In this document: positions 17,151 through 26,003 of the stretch, piece by piece
Layout: each line of letters opens with the position of its first letter
Position numbering within the stretch: the stretch's first letter is position 1
Assembly: GCF_004005475.1 (NCBI RefSeq)
Contig: NZ_RZTZ01000017.1
Span: forward strand, 25,076 to 89,075
From: Niallia taxi
GTDB lineage: Bacteria > Bacillota > Bacilli > Bacillales > Cytobacillaceae
Length of the DNA stretch: 64,000 nucleotides
Reading direction: 5' to 3'
Translations under genes and position numbers: made by a program
The notes under the pieces: generated by a model
What the model was told of the DNA's origin: nothing
Seen by the model: the letters and a program-made list of their open reading frames with translations, nothing else
Database searches by the model: none

Positions 17151-18884
17151 ATGAAGGTATTAGCAATAGCTCCATATGAAGGGCTAAAAGAATTAATTAC
17201 ACAGCTGGCAAAAAAAGAAAAGCTTGATATTACGACAGAAATTGGTGATTTAAACCAAGGCTTATCACTAGCAAAAGCTGCGAAAAAGCAAGGCTTTGAC
17301 ATTATTATAAGCAGAGGAGGAACAGCAGAACTCATTCAACGGGAGCTGAGTATACCAGTCGTTGAAATAGAGGTTTCCGGTTATGATATGCTTCGCGTTT
17401 TAACGCTTGTTAAGAAATATCCTGGAAAAACAGCAATCGTAGGTTTTGAGCAAATTGCAGAGGGTGCTGCTGCGGTTTGTGAAATTTTAAATATTAGCAT
17501 GTCATCCTACAAAGTAAAACAGGAGCAAGATATCAGCGCGATTTTGGAAAATCTAAAATCAAATGGCTATCAAAATATTATTGGGGATGCTGTCACAATC
17601 AAAATGGCACAAAGTGCCGGTTTGAATGGCATTCTGCTTACATCAGGAAAAGAAAGTGTCATGAAAGCTTTCCGCAATGCAGAGAAGGTATATGGATTTT
17701 ATCAAAAAATAAAAGAAACCTATTCTTTGCCATATCAACTGATTGAGCAATCTGATTTGGGAATAGCTGTTTATGATGCCGATAAAACAAGAATATACAG
17801 CAATAGCCTTTTTAATGAACAGGTTACGCCGAACATGCAAGAGCAATTGCAGGAATTGTTAGGTAGTCAGGTTGGCGAAAAACATGTCTACTTGCTTTCA
17901 GACGCAGAAGCACATTGGAAGGTCTTACAGGAGCAGCTGAATAGAAACGATGAGCAAATAACTGTATTCAAGCTGGAAAGACTAGCCGTGAACGAGAAAA
18001 ATCAAGCTGGCGTTCTGACATCAATTGGTGATGAAAAAAGAAACAATGGCCTTACATTCCTGTCTAAAAATGAAAAAGTGCAAAAGATCTTCACATTTAT
18101 CCAAAATAGTAAACAAGTGAATTCATGCATTTGGATAAACGGAGAAAAAGGAACAGGGAAAGAATATATAGCTTCCTATATACACGCAAGTAACATGCAT
18201 CTAAACAGTTCATATTTGATTACATTTGATTGTGAGCTTATGACAAAAGAGACTTGGCTGGATTGGCTATCACGGCTTGATAATGGCAAGAAAACAGTGT
18301 TCATCAAAAATATCGAGTATTTGACAATTGAACTGCAAAGAGTTCTATATCGCTTTGTAAAAGAGCATAAAGAGGAGTGCTTTTTTATTATATCTTGCAG
18401 CCAAAATATCTTTGCTAAAATCCAAACAGGTGAGTTTTTGGAAAGTCTCCATCAGCTTTTGTCTGATGTAAGCTTTGTATTGCCACCATTACGGGAAAGA
18501 AAAGAAGATATTGAAGGGATGGCATCTGTTTTCATCAATGAACAAAACTTGAGGTATGGAAAGCAAGTTGTTGGCCTTCGTCAAGAGGCAAAAGAGTATT
18601 TAGAACAAGGGAATTGGCCAGGTAATATTAATCAGCTTAAACAAACTATAAATAATGGTGTGTTATTTTCAAATGGATATTATTTAGAAATAGAAGATGT
18701 TGCAGAAGTAATGCAAGGTGAACCTGCTGGTGTGACGAGTGATTTGACGTTAACAGGAACCTTAGATGAAATAGAAAAAAGCATCATCCAAAAAGTTTGG
18801 CTAGAAGAAGGCAAAAATCAGACGAAAACCGCCGAACGGTTAGGAATTAACCGAACAACATTATGGAGAAAATTAAAAGAATAA
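17151..18884 (+). CDS. PrpR-N-type regulator with degenerate AAA+ domain
   Basis: 577 residues. Residues 1 to about 190 resemble the PrpR N-terminal sensor domain (MKVLAIAPYEGLKELITQL, IIISRGGTAELIQRE, VVEIEVSGYDMLR). A PAS-like linker follows, then an enhancer-binding-protein-like ATPase: Walker A GEKGTGKE at about 331-338 and RERKEDIEGMA further on. The sigma-54-contacting GAFTGA loop is missing and the Walker B acidic pair is replaced (KKTVFIKNIEYL), so it probably neither remodels sigma-54 nor hydrolyses ATP normally. The C-terminus is a Fis-type helix-turn-helix (KTAERLGINRTTLWRKLKE). I start at 17151, after AGAAGGTGA. It likely controls the adjacent acid-sugar operon. Confidence 0.88.
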   Translation: MKVLAIAPYEGLKELITQLAKKEKLDITTEIGDLNQGLSLAKAAKKQGFDIIISRGGTAELIQRELSIPVVEIEVSGYDMLRVLTLVKKYPGKTAIVGFEQIAEGAAAVCEILNISMSSYKVKQEQDISAILENLKSNGYQNIIGDAVTIKMAQSAGLNGILLTSGKESVMKAFRNAEKVYGFYQKIKETYSLPYQLIEQSDLGIAVYDADKTRIYSNSLFNEQVTPNMQEQLQELLGSQVGEKHVYLLSDAEAHWKVLQEQLNRNDEQITVFKLERLAVNEKNQAGVLTSIGDEKRNNGLTFLSKNEKVQKIFTFIQNSKQVNSCIWINGEKGTGKEYIASYIHASNMHLNSSYLITFDCELMTKETWLDWLSRLDNGKKTVFIKNIEYLTIELQRVLYRFVKEHKEECFFIISCSQNIFAKIQTGEFLESLHQLLSDVSFVLPPLRERKEDIEGMASVFINEQNLRYGKQVVGLRQEAKEYLEQGNWPGNINQLKQTINNGVLFSNGYYLEIEDVAEVMQGEPAGVTSDLTLTGTLDEIEKSIIQKVWLEEGKNQTKTAERLGINRTTLWRKLKE

Positions 18885-18889
18885 TAATA

Positions 18890-19016
18890 GTTGCAAAATG
18901 CAACGATATAAAAAGGTTTAAAAATTCAACTAAAAAAGTGTTGAGTTTTTAAACCTTTAGTTTTATAATGAAAAATGTAAGCGGTACATAAAATGTTAAT
19001 TGTTTAAAAATGCAAC
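18890..19016 (+). promoter_or_regulatory. Control region of the acid-sugar operon
   Basis: Four items are visible. First, the palindrome GTTGCAAAATGCAAC (18890-18904). Second, a 19-bp inverted repeat with one G-T pair (18912-18930 and 18940-18958). Third, a promoter TTGAGT (18941-18946), 17 bases, TATAAT (18964-18969), whose -35 box is inside the right arm of that repeat. Fourth, TGTTTAAAAATGCAAC (19001-19016), shared with the regulator's own leader. A cre-like TGTAAGCGGTACA lies at 18975-18987. No sigma-54 (GG-N10-GC) promoter is seen, matching the loss of GAFTGA in the regulator. Which of the repeats is the operator is inference. Confidence 0.6.
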
Positions 19017-19032
19017 CATTCGGAGGTTTATT

Positions 19033-19920
19033 ATGGATATTAAGGGGATTATTCCAGCAATCGTGACACCAATACGTCAGGATCAAACAGTTAATGAGGT
19101 GGTGCTGAAACAACTTGTCAGCCATCTAATAGAATCGGGAGTACATGGCATATTTGCACTTGGTACAAATGGAGAATTTCATTTGTTTAATAAGGAAGAC
19201 AAACTGAAAATCGCAAAAACTGTCATTGAAGCAGCTAATGGAAAAGTTCCGGTTATTCTTGGAGCTGGCGGTAATAGTACAGAGGAATCGATTGAGCTGT
19301 CTAAAGAAATGGAAGCGCTTGGTGCAGATGCATTATCGGTTATCACGCCATACTTTATTGCCCCATCACAAGAAGAATTAAAGGAGCACTTTAAAAAAGT
19401 AGCCGAATCTACATCCTTACCTGTGCTGCTTTACAATATTCCAGGAAGAACAGGTGTGAATATTGAGCCTGAAACAGCAGCTGCACTCGCAGATGTTCCG
19501 AACATTATCGGTATTAAGGACAGCAGCGGCAACTTCGAAAATATTGAACACTATATTGAGCTGACAAAGGATAAAGACTTCTCCGTATTGGCAGGAACTG
19601 ATTCGCTTATTTTACAAACATTAAAAGCCGGGGGAGCAGGGGCTGTTGCAGCAACCGCAAATTTATTGCCAGAAATAGTTGTTTCTATTTATACACAGTG
19701 GATGAATGGAAATTTGGAAGAAGCAGAGAAAGCACAAAGCAGGCTTCAGCCATTGCGAGACACATTTAAATACGGAACGCTTCCGTCAACCTTAAAAAAG
19801 GCAGTTGTGTTATCAGGTATTGATGTTGGACCTCCTAAGCTTCCTGTTAAGGAGCTTGAAGGCGAAGGACTTGAAGTGGTAAAACAAATGGTTTCTGGTT
19901 ATTCAAAATTACAAGTTTAA
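19033..19920 (+). CDS. DapA-family lyase/aldolase
   Basis: 295 residues of the dihydrodipicolinate synthase/N-acetylneuraminate lyase superfamily (TIM barrel, Schiff-base lysine). Seen: the N-terminus GIIPAIVTPI, LGTNGEFHLF (the usual GTTGE position reads GTNGE), VLLYNIPGRTGVNI with the catalytic Tyr, and IIGIKDSSGN with the Schiff-base Lys. Members act as DHDPS, KDG aldolase, 2-keto acid lyases and others. Its place as first gene of a DUF1537/PdxA2 operon argues for a catabolic aldolase cleaving a 2-keto acid to pyruvate and an aldehyde, not for lysine synthesis; this is inference. Start at 19033 with CGGAGG upstream. Confidence 0.85.
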   Translation: MDIKGIIPAIVTPIRQDQTVNEVVLKQLVSHLIESGVHGIFALGTNGEFHLFNKEDKLKIAKTVIEAANGKVPVILGAGGNSTEESIELSKEMEALGADALSVITPYFIAPSQEELKEHFKKVAESTSLPVLLYNIPGRTGVNIEPETAAALADVPNIIGIKDSSGNFENIEHYIELTKDKDFSVLAGTDSLILQTLKAGGAGAVAATANLLPEIVVSIYTQWMNGNLEEAEKAQSRLQPLRDTFKYGTLPSTLKKAVVLSGIDVGPPKLPVKELEGEGLEVVKQMVSGYSKLQV

Positions 19921-19940
19921 TAGGCAGGGAGGAAAAGAAA

Positions 19941-21107
19941 ATGCAACCGATATATAGCTTTCAGACAGCAAAACAAATAATAGCAGGTAAAGAATCCCTT
20001 AAACGATTAAAGGATGATATCAAACTAGTAAATAAAAATATAAAATCAGCGCTGATTATATCGCAGCCCTCCATCAGCGATTTAGGGTTTGTTGGAACAA
20101 TTAAGGAGCAGCTTGAAGACCAAGGAATATATGTAAATATTAATTTAGATATTCTTCCAGAGCCTACGGTTGAAAATATCGAGGACGTTTTTCAGCAAAC
20201 CTCTAATACACAGTACGATGTTCTTATTGGTATTGGTGGAGGAAGTGTACTTGATACAACGAAGATCTTGTCTGTTTTAATGACAAATGATAAGCAAGTC
20301 AGAGAGCTTTTAGGCACTGATATGGTGGAAAAGGCTGGTGTTCCTACAGTATTAATACCAACAACTTCTGGAACTGGCGCTGAAGTTACTCCTAACGCAA
20401 TTGTGACAATTCCTGAAGAGGAATTGAAAATAGGGATTGTTAGCAATCACCTATTACCGGCATTGGTTGTATTAGACCCTCTATTGACAGTTGGATTGCC
20501 AAAGCCAATTACAGCAGCGACTGGAATGGACGCATTTACTCATTCATTAGAGTCATTTATTTCAAATAAAGCAAATCCGTTAAGTGATATGTTTGCACTT
20601 GAGTCGATTCGTCTTATTGCTTCAAGTATTGTCGAGGCATATGAGAATGGATCATCAGTAGAAGCAAGAGAAAAAATGCTAGTTGGTTCCATGTACGGAG
20701 GAATGGCTTTGACAAGTGCAGGCACTGCTGCCGTACATGCATTAGCATACCCACTTGGCGGTAAATTTAAAATACCTCACGGTGTTGCAAACTCAATGCT
20801 GCTTCCACATGTAATGGAATTTAACTTAGATGCTTGTACAGAAAGATTAGCACTTGTTGCAGAGCCTATGGGATTAGCTGTTTCTGGTCTGTCTGCAGAG
20901 GAAAAAGCGCGAAAGGTAATTGAAAAAATCTCAGAATGGACTGCAACACTCGAGATTCCACAGGATTTACAAGCATATGGAGTGGTCGAAGAAGATATTC
21001 CGAGTTTGGCAGTTTCAGCTGCACAAGTTACTAGACTATTGAACAATAATCCGAAAAAGGTAAGCACCGATGAAATGGAAGCGATTTATCGTAGGCTGCT
21101 TGGCTAG
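19941..21107 (+). CDS. Iron-containing alcohol dehydrogenase
   Basis: 388 residues of the Fe-dependent (group III) alcohol dehydrogenase family. Seen: the NAD-binding IGIGGGSVLDTTKI, the PTTSGTGAEVTPNA loop, and metal ligands in TAATGMDAFTHSLESF and in HALAYPLGGKFKIPHGVANS. It follows the DapA-like gene by 20 bases with AGGGAGG as Shine-Dalgarno. Members reduce or oxidise aldehydes/alcohols such as lactaldehyde, 1,3-propanediol or 4-hydroxybutyrate. The substrate here may be the aldehyde released by the neighbouring aldolase or a hydroxy-acid intermediate; I cannot tell which from sequence. Confidence 0.92.
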   Translation: MQPIYSFQTAKQIIAGKESLKRLKDDIKLVNKNIKSALIISQPSISDLGFVGTIKEQLEDQGIYVNINLDILPEPTVENIEDVFQQTSNTQYDVLIGIGGGSVLDTTKILSVLMTNDKQVRELLGTDMVEKAGVPTVLIPTTSGTGAEVTPNAIVTIPEEELKIGIVSNHLLPALVVLDPLLTVGLPKPITAATGMDAFTHSLESFISNKANPLSDMFALESIRLIASSIVEAYENGSSVEAREKMLVGSMYGGMALTSAGTAAVHALAYPLGGKFKIPHGVANSMLLPHVMEFNLDACTERLALVAEPMGLAVSGLSAEEKARKVIEKISEWTATLEIPQDLQAYGVVEEDIPSLAVSAAQVTRLLNNNPKKVSTDEMEAIYRRLLG

Positions 21108-21124
21108 GGAGTGGTGTGTTAACT

Positions 21125-22423
21125 ATGAGATTAGCAGTAATTTCTGATGATTTAACTGGTGCTAGTGATTGTGGTGCACAACTAGTGCCTTACGGGCTGA
21201 ATGTAGTCGTTTCTGTGAAAAATGACAGAATTAAACGACAAAATGATACGGTCATTTTTAATACTGACAGCCGTTCTTTATCAAAAGAAGAAGCCTATAA
21301 AAAAGTACATGAGCTTGCATCCATATTAGCAGCAGAGAAATTTGATGTAATTTATAAAAAAATCGACAGCACGATGAGAGGCAATATTGGAATAGAGTTA
21401 AATGCACTTTTTGAGGCATTGTGCCCTGATTTTATCGTCATTGCACCAGGATATCCGAAAAACGACCGAATAATCGCAAATGGCCTGCATTATTTAAATG
21501 GAAAACTGCTGCATGAAACAGAGGTTGCTAAAGATCCGAAAACACCAGTGCTTGAGTCTAATATTACAAAAATGATCGAACAGCAGGCTGGACGTAGGGT
21601 TGGGCATATTAATAAAGAAGTGCTGCGAAGTGGGATTGACGACATTTGTAAGGCTTTGCAAAAGTATAAGCAAGAAGGAGTTTCCTACATTACTGTTGAT
21701 TCAGTAGAAGAACTGAATTTTGAAGTGTTATTGCACGCTATTAATCTCATGAACTATAAAACAGTATATTGTGGTTCATCTGGATTAATTGCACATATAC
21801 CGAAACTCTTTCAGTTAAAAGTCAAGGAAAAGAAATCTTTCATGCTAAATGAGCCAATTTTACCAGCATTATTCGTTGTCGGCAGTGTCAGCAAAATAGG
21901 GAGAACTCAGCTGGGTTATCTCTTAAATAATGAACAAATCGAAGGAATTGAATGTAATCCAATTAACCTTTTATCAGGAGAAAGTAGGGCACAAGAAGAG
22001 CTTAATTCCATAAAAAACCGAGCTGTTGAAGCAATCCGCACACAAAAAAATGTTGTGTTATTTTCTTCAGATAAAGTCGAGGAAACCCAAAGGGTTGGGA
22101 TAGATAGAGGACTGACATTAGTGGAAATAAGCAATATTATTTCCAAAACAATAGGTAATATAGCCGTCCAAATCATCCGTGAATGTCAGGTGAAACGACT
22201 TTTCCTGACAGGTGGAGATACTGCACAGCAAGTACTTGAGCATCTTGAAATTGAGTATTTTCACTTACTTGATGAAGTCGAGAGTGGTATCCCAATTGGA
22301 AGATTAGACAATAGTGGGATAATCGCGGTTACAAAAGCAGGTAACTTCGGTAATGAGTATACAATGAGCACAGTATTAAAAAAACTAAATGGCACAGATC
22401 AGCAACAACTGATTGCTGAGTAA
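21125..22423 (+). CDS. DUF1537 four-carbon acid sugar kinase family protein
   Basis: 432 residues. The N-terminus MRLAVISDDLTGASDCGAQL is the defining motif of the DUF1537 kinase family, which phosphorylates four-carbon acid sugars such as threonate or erythronate. Further family marks are YKKIDSTMRGNIG near residue 78 and, in the C-terminal nucleotide-binding part, FLTGGDTAQQVL and ESGIPIGRLD. Families DtnK/LtnK/DenK work with PdxA2-type or other dehydrogenases, and a pdxA-like gene follows here. The start at 21125 is chosen over 21116 because the GGGAG site is then seven or more bases away. Confidence 0.92.
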   Translation: MRLAVISDDLTGASDCGAQLVPYGLNVVVSVKNDRIKRQNDTVIFNTDSRSLSKEEAYKKVHELASILAAEKFDVIYKKIDSTMRGNIGIELNALFEALCPDFIVIAPGYPKNDRIIANGLHYLNGKLLHETEVAKDPKTPVLESNITKMIEQQAGRRVGHINKEVLRSGIDDICKALQKYKQEGVSYITVDSVEELNFEVLLHAINLMNYKTVYCGSSGLIAHIPKLFQLKVKEKKSFMLNEPILPALFVVGSVSKIGRTQLGYLLNNEQIEGIECNPINLLSGESRAQEELNSIKNRAVEAIRTQKNVVLFSSDKVEETQRVGIDRGLTLVEISNIISKTIGNIAVQIIRECQVKRLFLTGGDTAQQVLEHLEIEYFHLLDEVESGIPIGRLDNSGIIAVTKAGNFGNEYTMSTVLKKLNGTDQQQLIAE

Positions 22424-22455
22424 TAATACTTGCCAAAAGAGGAGGGGAAATCAAG

Positions 22456-23460
22456 ATGAAGCCAGTTATAGGAATTACAATGGGGGATGCTGCAGGCGTA
22501 GGACCCGAGATTATAGTTAAAGCACTAGCACACCAAGAAACATACGATTTGTGCAAGCCTGTCGTAATAGGTGATTCCTCCATTTTAGAAAGAGCAATCA
22601 ATATTTTAGGTTATTCTTTTAAAGTAAATATAGTTAAAGCAGTCCAAGAGGCAAAATTCAAACACGGAGTCATCGATATTGTTGATTTAAACTTGTTCGA
22701 ATCAAATCTTGAATTTGGTAAAGTATCAGCGCAATCCGGCGCAGCTGCGTTTAAGTTTTTGGAAAAGGCAGTACAGCTTGCAAAGGATAAGGAAATAGCG
22801 GCAATCTGTACGGCTCCCTTAAATAAAGAGGCAATGCATTTAGGCGGTTATAAATATCCTGGTCATACAGAAATATTAGCGGATTTAACAGATACAAAGG
22901 ATTATTCTATGATGTTGTCATCTCCAAAGCTAAAGGTAATTCATTTGACAACACATGTTGGATTAAGAAAAGCAATTGATTTAATTGATCCTGAGCGTAC
23001 ATATAAAGTAATTCAATTAGCGTATGAAACATTAAGAAATGCTGGTATGCTGAACCCAAGAATTGCTGTTTGCGGAATAAACCCGCATGCAGGAGAAAAT
23101 GGTCTGTTCGGTATGGGAGAGGAAGAGGAAAAATTACAGCCTGCCATTGAAAAAGCTGCTGCAGAAGGTGTAAATGTTACTGGACCGTATCCTGCCGATA
23201 CTTTATTTTTCCGAGCTGTAAGGGGAGATTTTGATATTGTAGTAGCTTGTTATCATGATCAAGGCCATGTACCGATAAAGGTTCTCGGCTTAGAAGAAGG
23301 CGTGAATATCACCGTTGGTTTAAATGGCGGCATTATCCGGACATCAGTTGATCATGGTACTGCCTTTGATATTGCCGGTAAAGGGATTGCAGATGAAAGA
23401 AGTATGCTTGCTGCATTAACATCTGCGGCTGAATTAGCTCCTAAAGAAGTCAAAAAATAA
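22456..23460 (+). CDS. pdxA2: PdxA2-type 4-phospho-acid-sugar dehydrogenase
   Basis: 334 residues of the PdxA family (4-hydroxythreonine-4-phosphate dehydrogenase fold). Seen: ITMGDAAGVGPEIIVKAL at the start, metal-site His residues in KYPGHTEILADLT and VACYHDQGHVPIK, and VGLNGGIIRTSVDHGTAFDIAGKG near the C-terminus. In D-threonate catabolism a PdxA2 paralogue oxidises and decarboxylates 4-phosphothreonate to dihydroxyacetone phosphate. The preceding DUF1537 kinase supports the catabolic paralogue rather than pyridoxine synthesis. GAGGGGA lies seven bases before the ATG. Confidence 0.92.
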   Translation: MKPVIGITMGDAAGVGPEIIVKALAHQETYDLCKPVVIGDSSILERAINILGYSFKVNIVKAVQEAKFKHGVIDIVDLNLFESNLEFGKVSAQSGAAAFKFLEKAVQLAKDKEIAAICTAPLNKEAMHLGGYKYPGHTEILADLTDTKDYSMMLSSPKLKVIHLTTHVGLRKAIDLIDPERTYKVIQLAYETLRNAGMLNPRIAVCGINPHAGENGLFGMGEEEEKLQPAIEKAAAEGVNVTGPYPADTLFFRAVRGDFDIVVACYHDQGHVPIKVLGLEEGVNITVGLNGGIIRTSVDHGTAFDIAGKGIADERSMLAALTSAAELAPKEVKK

Positions 23461-23525
23461 TCAAGCTAGGGAGGGAGGTTAGCGATATGCTATCTTTCCC
23501 CTGCGCAGTGAAAAGGAGAATAAAC

Positions 23526-24473
23526 ATGAAAGTTGTTTCAACTTCACCTTCATTTGCTAAATACTCCAATGAACCAATCGAATTCTTAAGAAGTCACCAA
23601 ATCGAGTTTGAGTATTTACCAGCAGATATTACAGAAGCTGAATTCATTGAGAAAATGCAAGGGGTTAATGCGGCGATTGTTGCTTTTAATACCATTAGCG
23701 AAAAGGTACTTGATAGCTTGCCAGATTTAAAGATTGTCTGCAAGCATGGTGTCGGTGTTGACAATATAGACGTAAAAGCGGCACAGGACAGAGGGGTCGT
23801 TGTCACAAATGTCCCTAATGCCAACAAGCATGCTGTAGCTGATTTTGCATTTGCACTAATGCTTTCATTAGCGAGAAAAATACCTGAAGCCAATGATAAA
23901 ACCAAAAAAGGGGAATGGCCAAGAATTTTTGGTTCAGATGTATACGGAAAAACGTTAGGAATCGTTGGGCTTGGAATGATTGGCAGAGAAGTAGCGAAAA
24001 GGGCAAAAGGCTTTGATATGAAAATAGTCGCCTATGATCCATATCCAAACGATGCATTTGCTGCGGAGTATGGTATTGAATATGTGCAACTTGAAGAATT
24101 GCTGACAATTAGTGACTTTATCACATTACATATGCCATTAACACCACAAACAAGAAATCTCATCGCAGAAAAAGAGTTTGCACTTATGAAGGAAGAGGCA
24201 TTTATTGTAAACGCTTCACGAGGTGGCATTGTTTCTGAAGCTGCTTTATATGAAGCATTAAAAAATGGCAAAATTGCTGGAGCTGCTTTAGATGTGTTTG
24301 AAGAAGAGCCTGCTACCGATCATCCGCTTTTTGAGCATTCCAATTTTATTGCCTTGCCACATATAGCCGGCTATACAAGTGGAGCAATTAATACCCTTGG
24401 TATGGTGTGTGTGCAGAATATTGTTGACGTACTTGTTAACAACAAAGAACCAAACCATGTAATTAAGCTATAA
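23526..24473 (+). CDS. D-isomer-specific 2-hydroxyacid dehydrogenase (SerA-like)
   Basis: 315 residues. The Rossmann NAD motif is GKTLGIVGLGMIGREVAKRA; catalytic residues sit in NASRGGIVSEAAL (Arg), in the Glu-rich FEEEPATDHPLF segment and in LPHIAGYTSGA (His). The protein lacks the C-terminal ACT/ASB domains of biosynthetic SerA, so it is a catabolic or detoxifying hydroxyacid dehydrogenase. The Shine-Dalgarno AAAGGAG supports 23526; the frame opens 13 codons earlier without one. In this operon it may oxidise the hydroxy-acid substrate to a 2-keto acid for the DapA-like lyase; this is inference. Confidence 0.88.
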   Translation: MKVVSTSPSFAKYSNEPIEFLRSHQIEFEYLPADITEAEFIEKMQGVNAAIVAFNTISEKVLDSLPDLKIVCKHGVGVDNIDVKAAQDRGVVVTNVPNANKHAVADFAFALMLSLARKIPEANDKTKKGEWPRIFGSDVYGKTLGIVGLGMIGREVAKRAKGFDMKIVAYDPYPNDAFAAEYGIEYVQLEELLTISDFITLHMPLTPQTRNLIAEKEFALMKEEAFIVNASRGGIVSEAALYEALKNGKIAGAALDVFEEEPATDHPLFEHSNFIALPHIAGYTSGAINTLGMVCVQNIVDVLVNNKEPNHVIKL

Positions 24474-24537
24474 ATGCACTTTTTTCGAAATGTAAGGAAA
24501 TGCTTCCACTATAAATGATGAAATGGGTGAACAATGT

Positions 24538-25851
24538 ATGATAGAAAATAAACAGACCATTCCTAATGAAGGCATACAACCTGCAAGAAAGAAATCAAAG
24601 GTCCGCTGGGTTGTCATTTTCCTCATGTGGCTGGCAATTGCCATCAATTACATTGACCGTACGGTGCTCTCTGCTGCTGCACCATATATTACAGAGGAAT
24701 TCCACTTATCTGCAGCACAAATGGGTGTTATCATGTCAGGCTTCTTTTGGTCCTATGCACTGTTACAAATTCCAGCAGGCTGGTTTGCAGATAAATATGG
24801 ACAAAAGAAAACGCTCGGATTTGCAGTAATTTGGTGGTCTGTAGCTACTGCAGTGACAGGGCTGGCAACTGGCTTTAAATCACTGTTAGGATTTCGGGTT
24901 GCGCTAGGTGTAGGGGAAGCTGCTGCATACCCAAGTAATGCGGGGATTGCATCAAAGTGGTTCCCTGATAAAGAAAGAGCAACCGTTTCAAGTATTTTTG
25001 ACAGCGGTTCCAAGTTTGGCGGAGCAATCGCAATGCCGCTAATTGTTTGGCTGATTGCCCTTGTTGGCTGGAAGGCAACCTTTGTAGTTATCGGTTTATT
25101 AGGAGTCATTTGGGGAGTTATTTGGTTCATCTATTTTAAAGAAAATCCAGAGGACCATAAAGGTGTGAATGAAGAAGAACTTCATTATATCCGCTCTGGA
25201 CAATCTCGAAAAGATGGATTATCAAGCGCTCCTGCAATGAAATGGTATGAGTTACTTAAATACCGCAATATTTGGGCTATGTGTCTTGGTTTCTTTGTCA
25301 TTAACTATAATTCCTATTTCTTTATTACATGGCTGCCATCATACCTTGTCGAAGAACGAGGCATGAATTTAATTGAGATGGGATTTATCGCGTCATTACC
25401 ACTATTAGTAGCGATGGTAGTAGAGGTTATTGCTGGCTGGACTTCTGATAAAGTAGCTGCAAGTGGCAAACTATCGTTAACGGCAACAAGAAAACTATTT
25501 TTGATTATAGGCTTATTGATGGCATCTTGTATCGGATTTGCTGCCTTTGCAGATTCAGCAGTTCTAGCAGTAGTGTTATTATGTATCGCTAAATCAGGAA
25601 CAACTGTAGCTGCATCACAAGTATGGGCATTGCCTTCAGACGTAGCTCCGAAAAATATGACATCCATCGTTGCAGGTATGCAAAATACAGTGTCTAATAT
25701 GGGTGGCGTAGTTGGACCGATTATTACAGGCTTTATCGTTGCAGCTACAGGCTCCTTCGTCCCTGCACTTTTGTTTTCAGCAGGATTAATTATCCTAGGA
25801 ATATTCAATTATTTATTCCTGTTAGGTAAGGTTAAACCTTTAGATGCTTAA
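24538..25851 (+). CDS. MFS transporter, anion:cation symporter family
   Basis: 437 residues with about 12 membrane segments. AINYIDRTVLSAAAPYI and WSYALLQIPAGWFADKYGQKK near the N-terminus are typical of the ACS family, which imports sugar acids such as hexuronates, galactonate and tartrate. It is the last gene of the acid-sugar operon and is followed by a terminator, so it likely brings in the operon's substrate. ATG at 24538 is preceded by GGGTGA, a weaker site than in the neighbours. Confidence 0.9.
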   Translation: MIENKQTIPNEGIQPARKKSKVRWVVIFLMWLAIAINYIDRTVLSAAAPYITEEFHLSAAQMGVIMSGFFWSYALLQIPAGWFADKYGQKKTLGFAVIWWSVATAVTGLATGFKSLLGFRVALGVGEAAAYPSNAGIASKWFPDKERATVSSIFDSGSKFGGAIAMPLIVWLIALVGWKATFVVIGLLGVIWGVIWFIYFKENPEDHKGVNEEELHYIRSGQSRKDGLSSAPAMKWYELLKYRNIWAMCLGFFVINYNSYFFITWLPSYLVEERGMNLIEMGFIASLPLLVAMVVEVIAGWTSDKVAASGKLSLTATRKLFLIIGLLMASCIGFAAFADSAVLAVVLLCIAKSGTTVAASQVWALPSDVAPKNMTSIVAGMQNTVSNMGGVVGPIITGFIVAATGSFVPALLFSAGLIILGIFNYLFLLGKVKPLDA

Positions 25852-25868
25852 TTGGTGTATTGATTTTC

Positions 25869-25895
25869 GAAGAGGCTGAAATGGCCTCTTTTTTG
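25869..25895 (+). terminator. Terminator of the acid-sugar operon
   Basis: GAAGAGGC, short loop, GCCTCTT followed by T6, 18 bases after the MFS stop. Confidence 0.9.
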
Positions 25896-26003
25896 TTTGC
25901 GAATATACAAAGCTCTGCTTGTCTATAGGAAATTCAGATTAGAATTTTTACTAGATGAGAATTGGGGTAAAGAGCAGGGTTGTACCTAAGGTTATAGCTT
26001 AAT

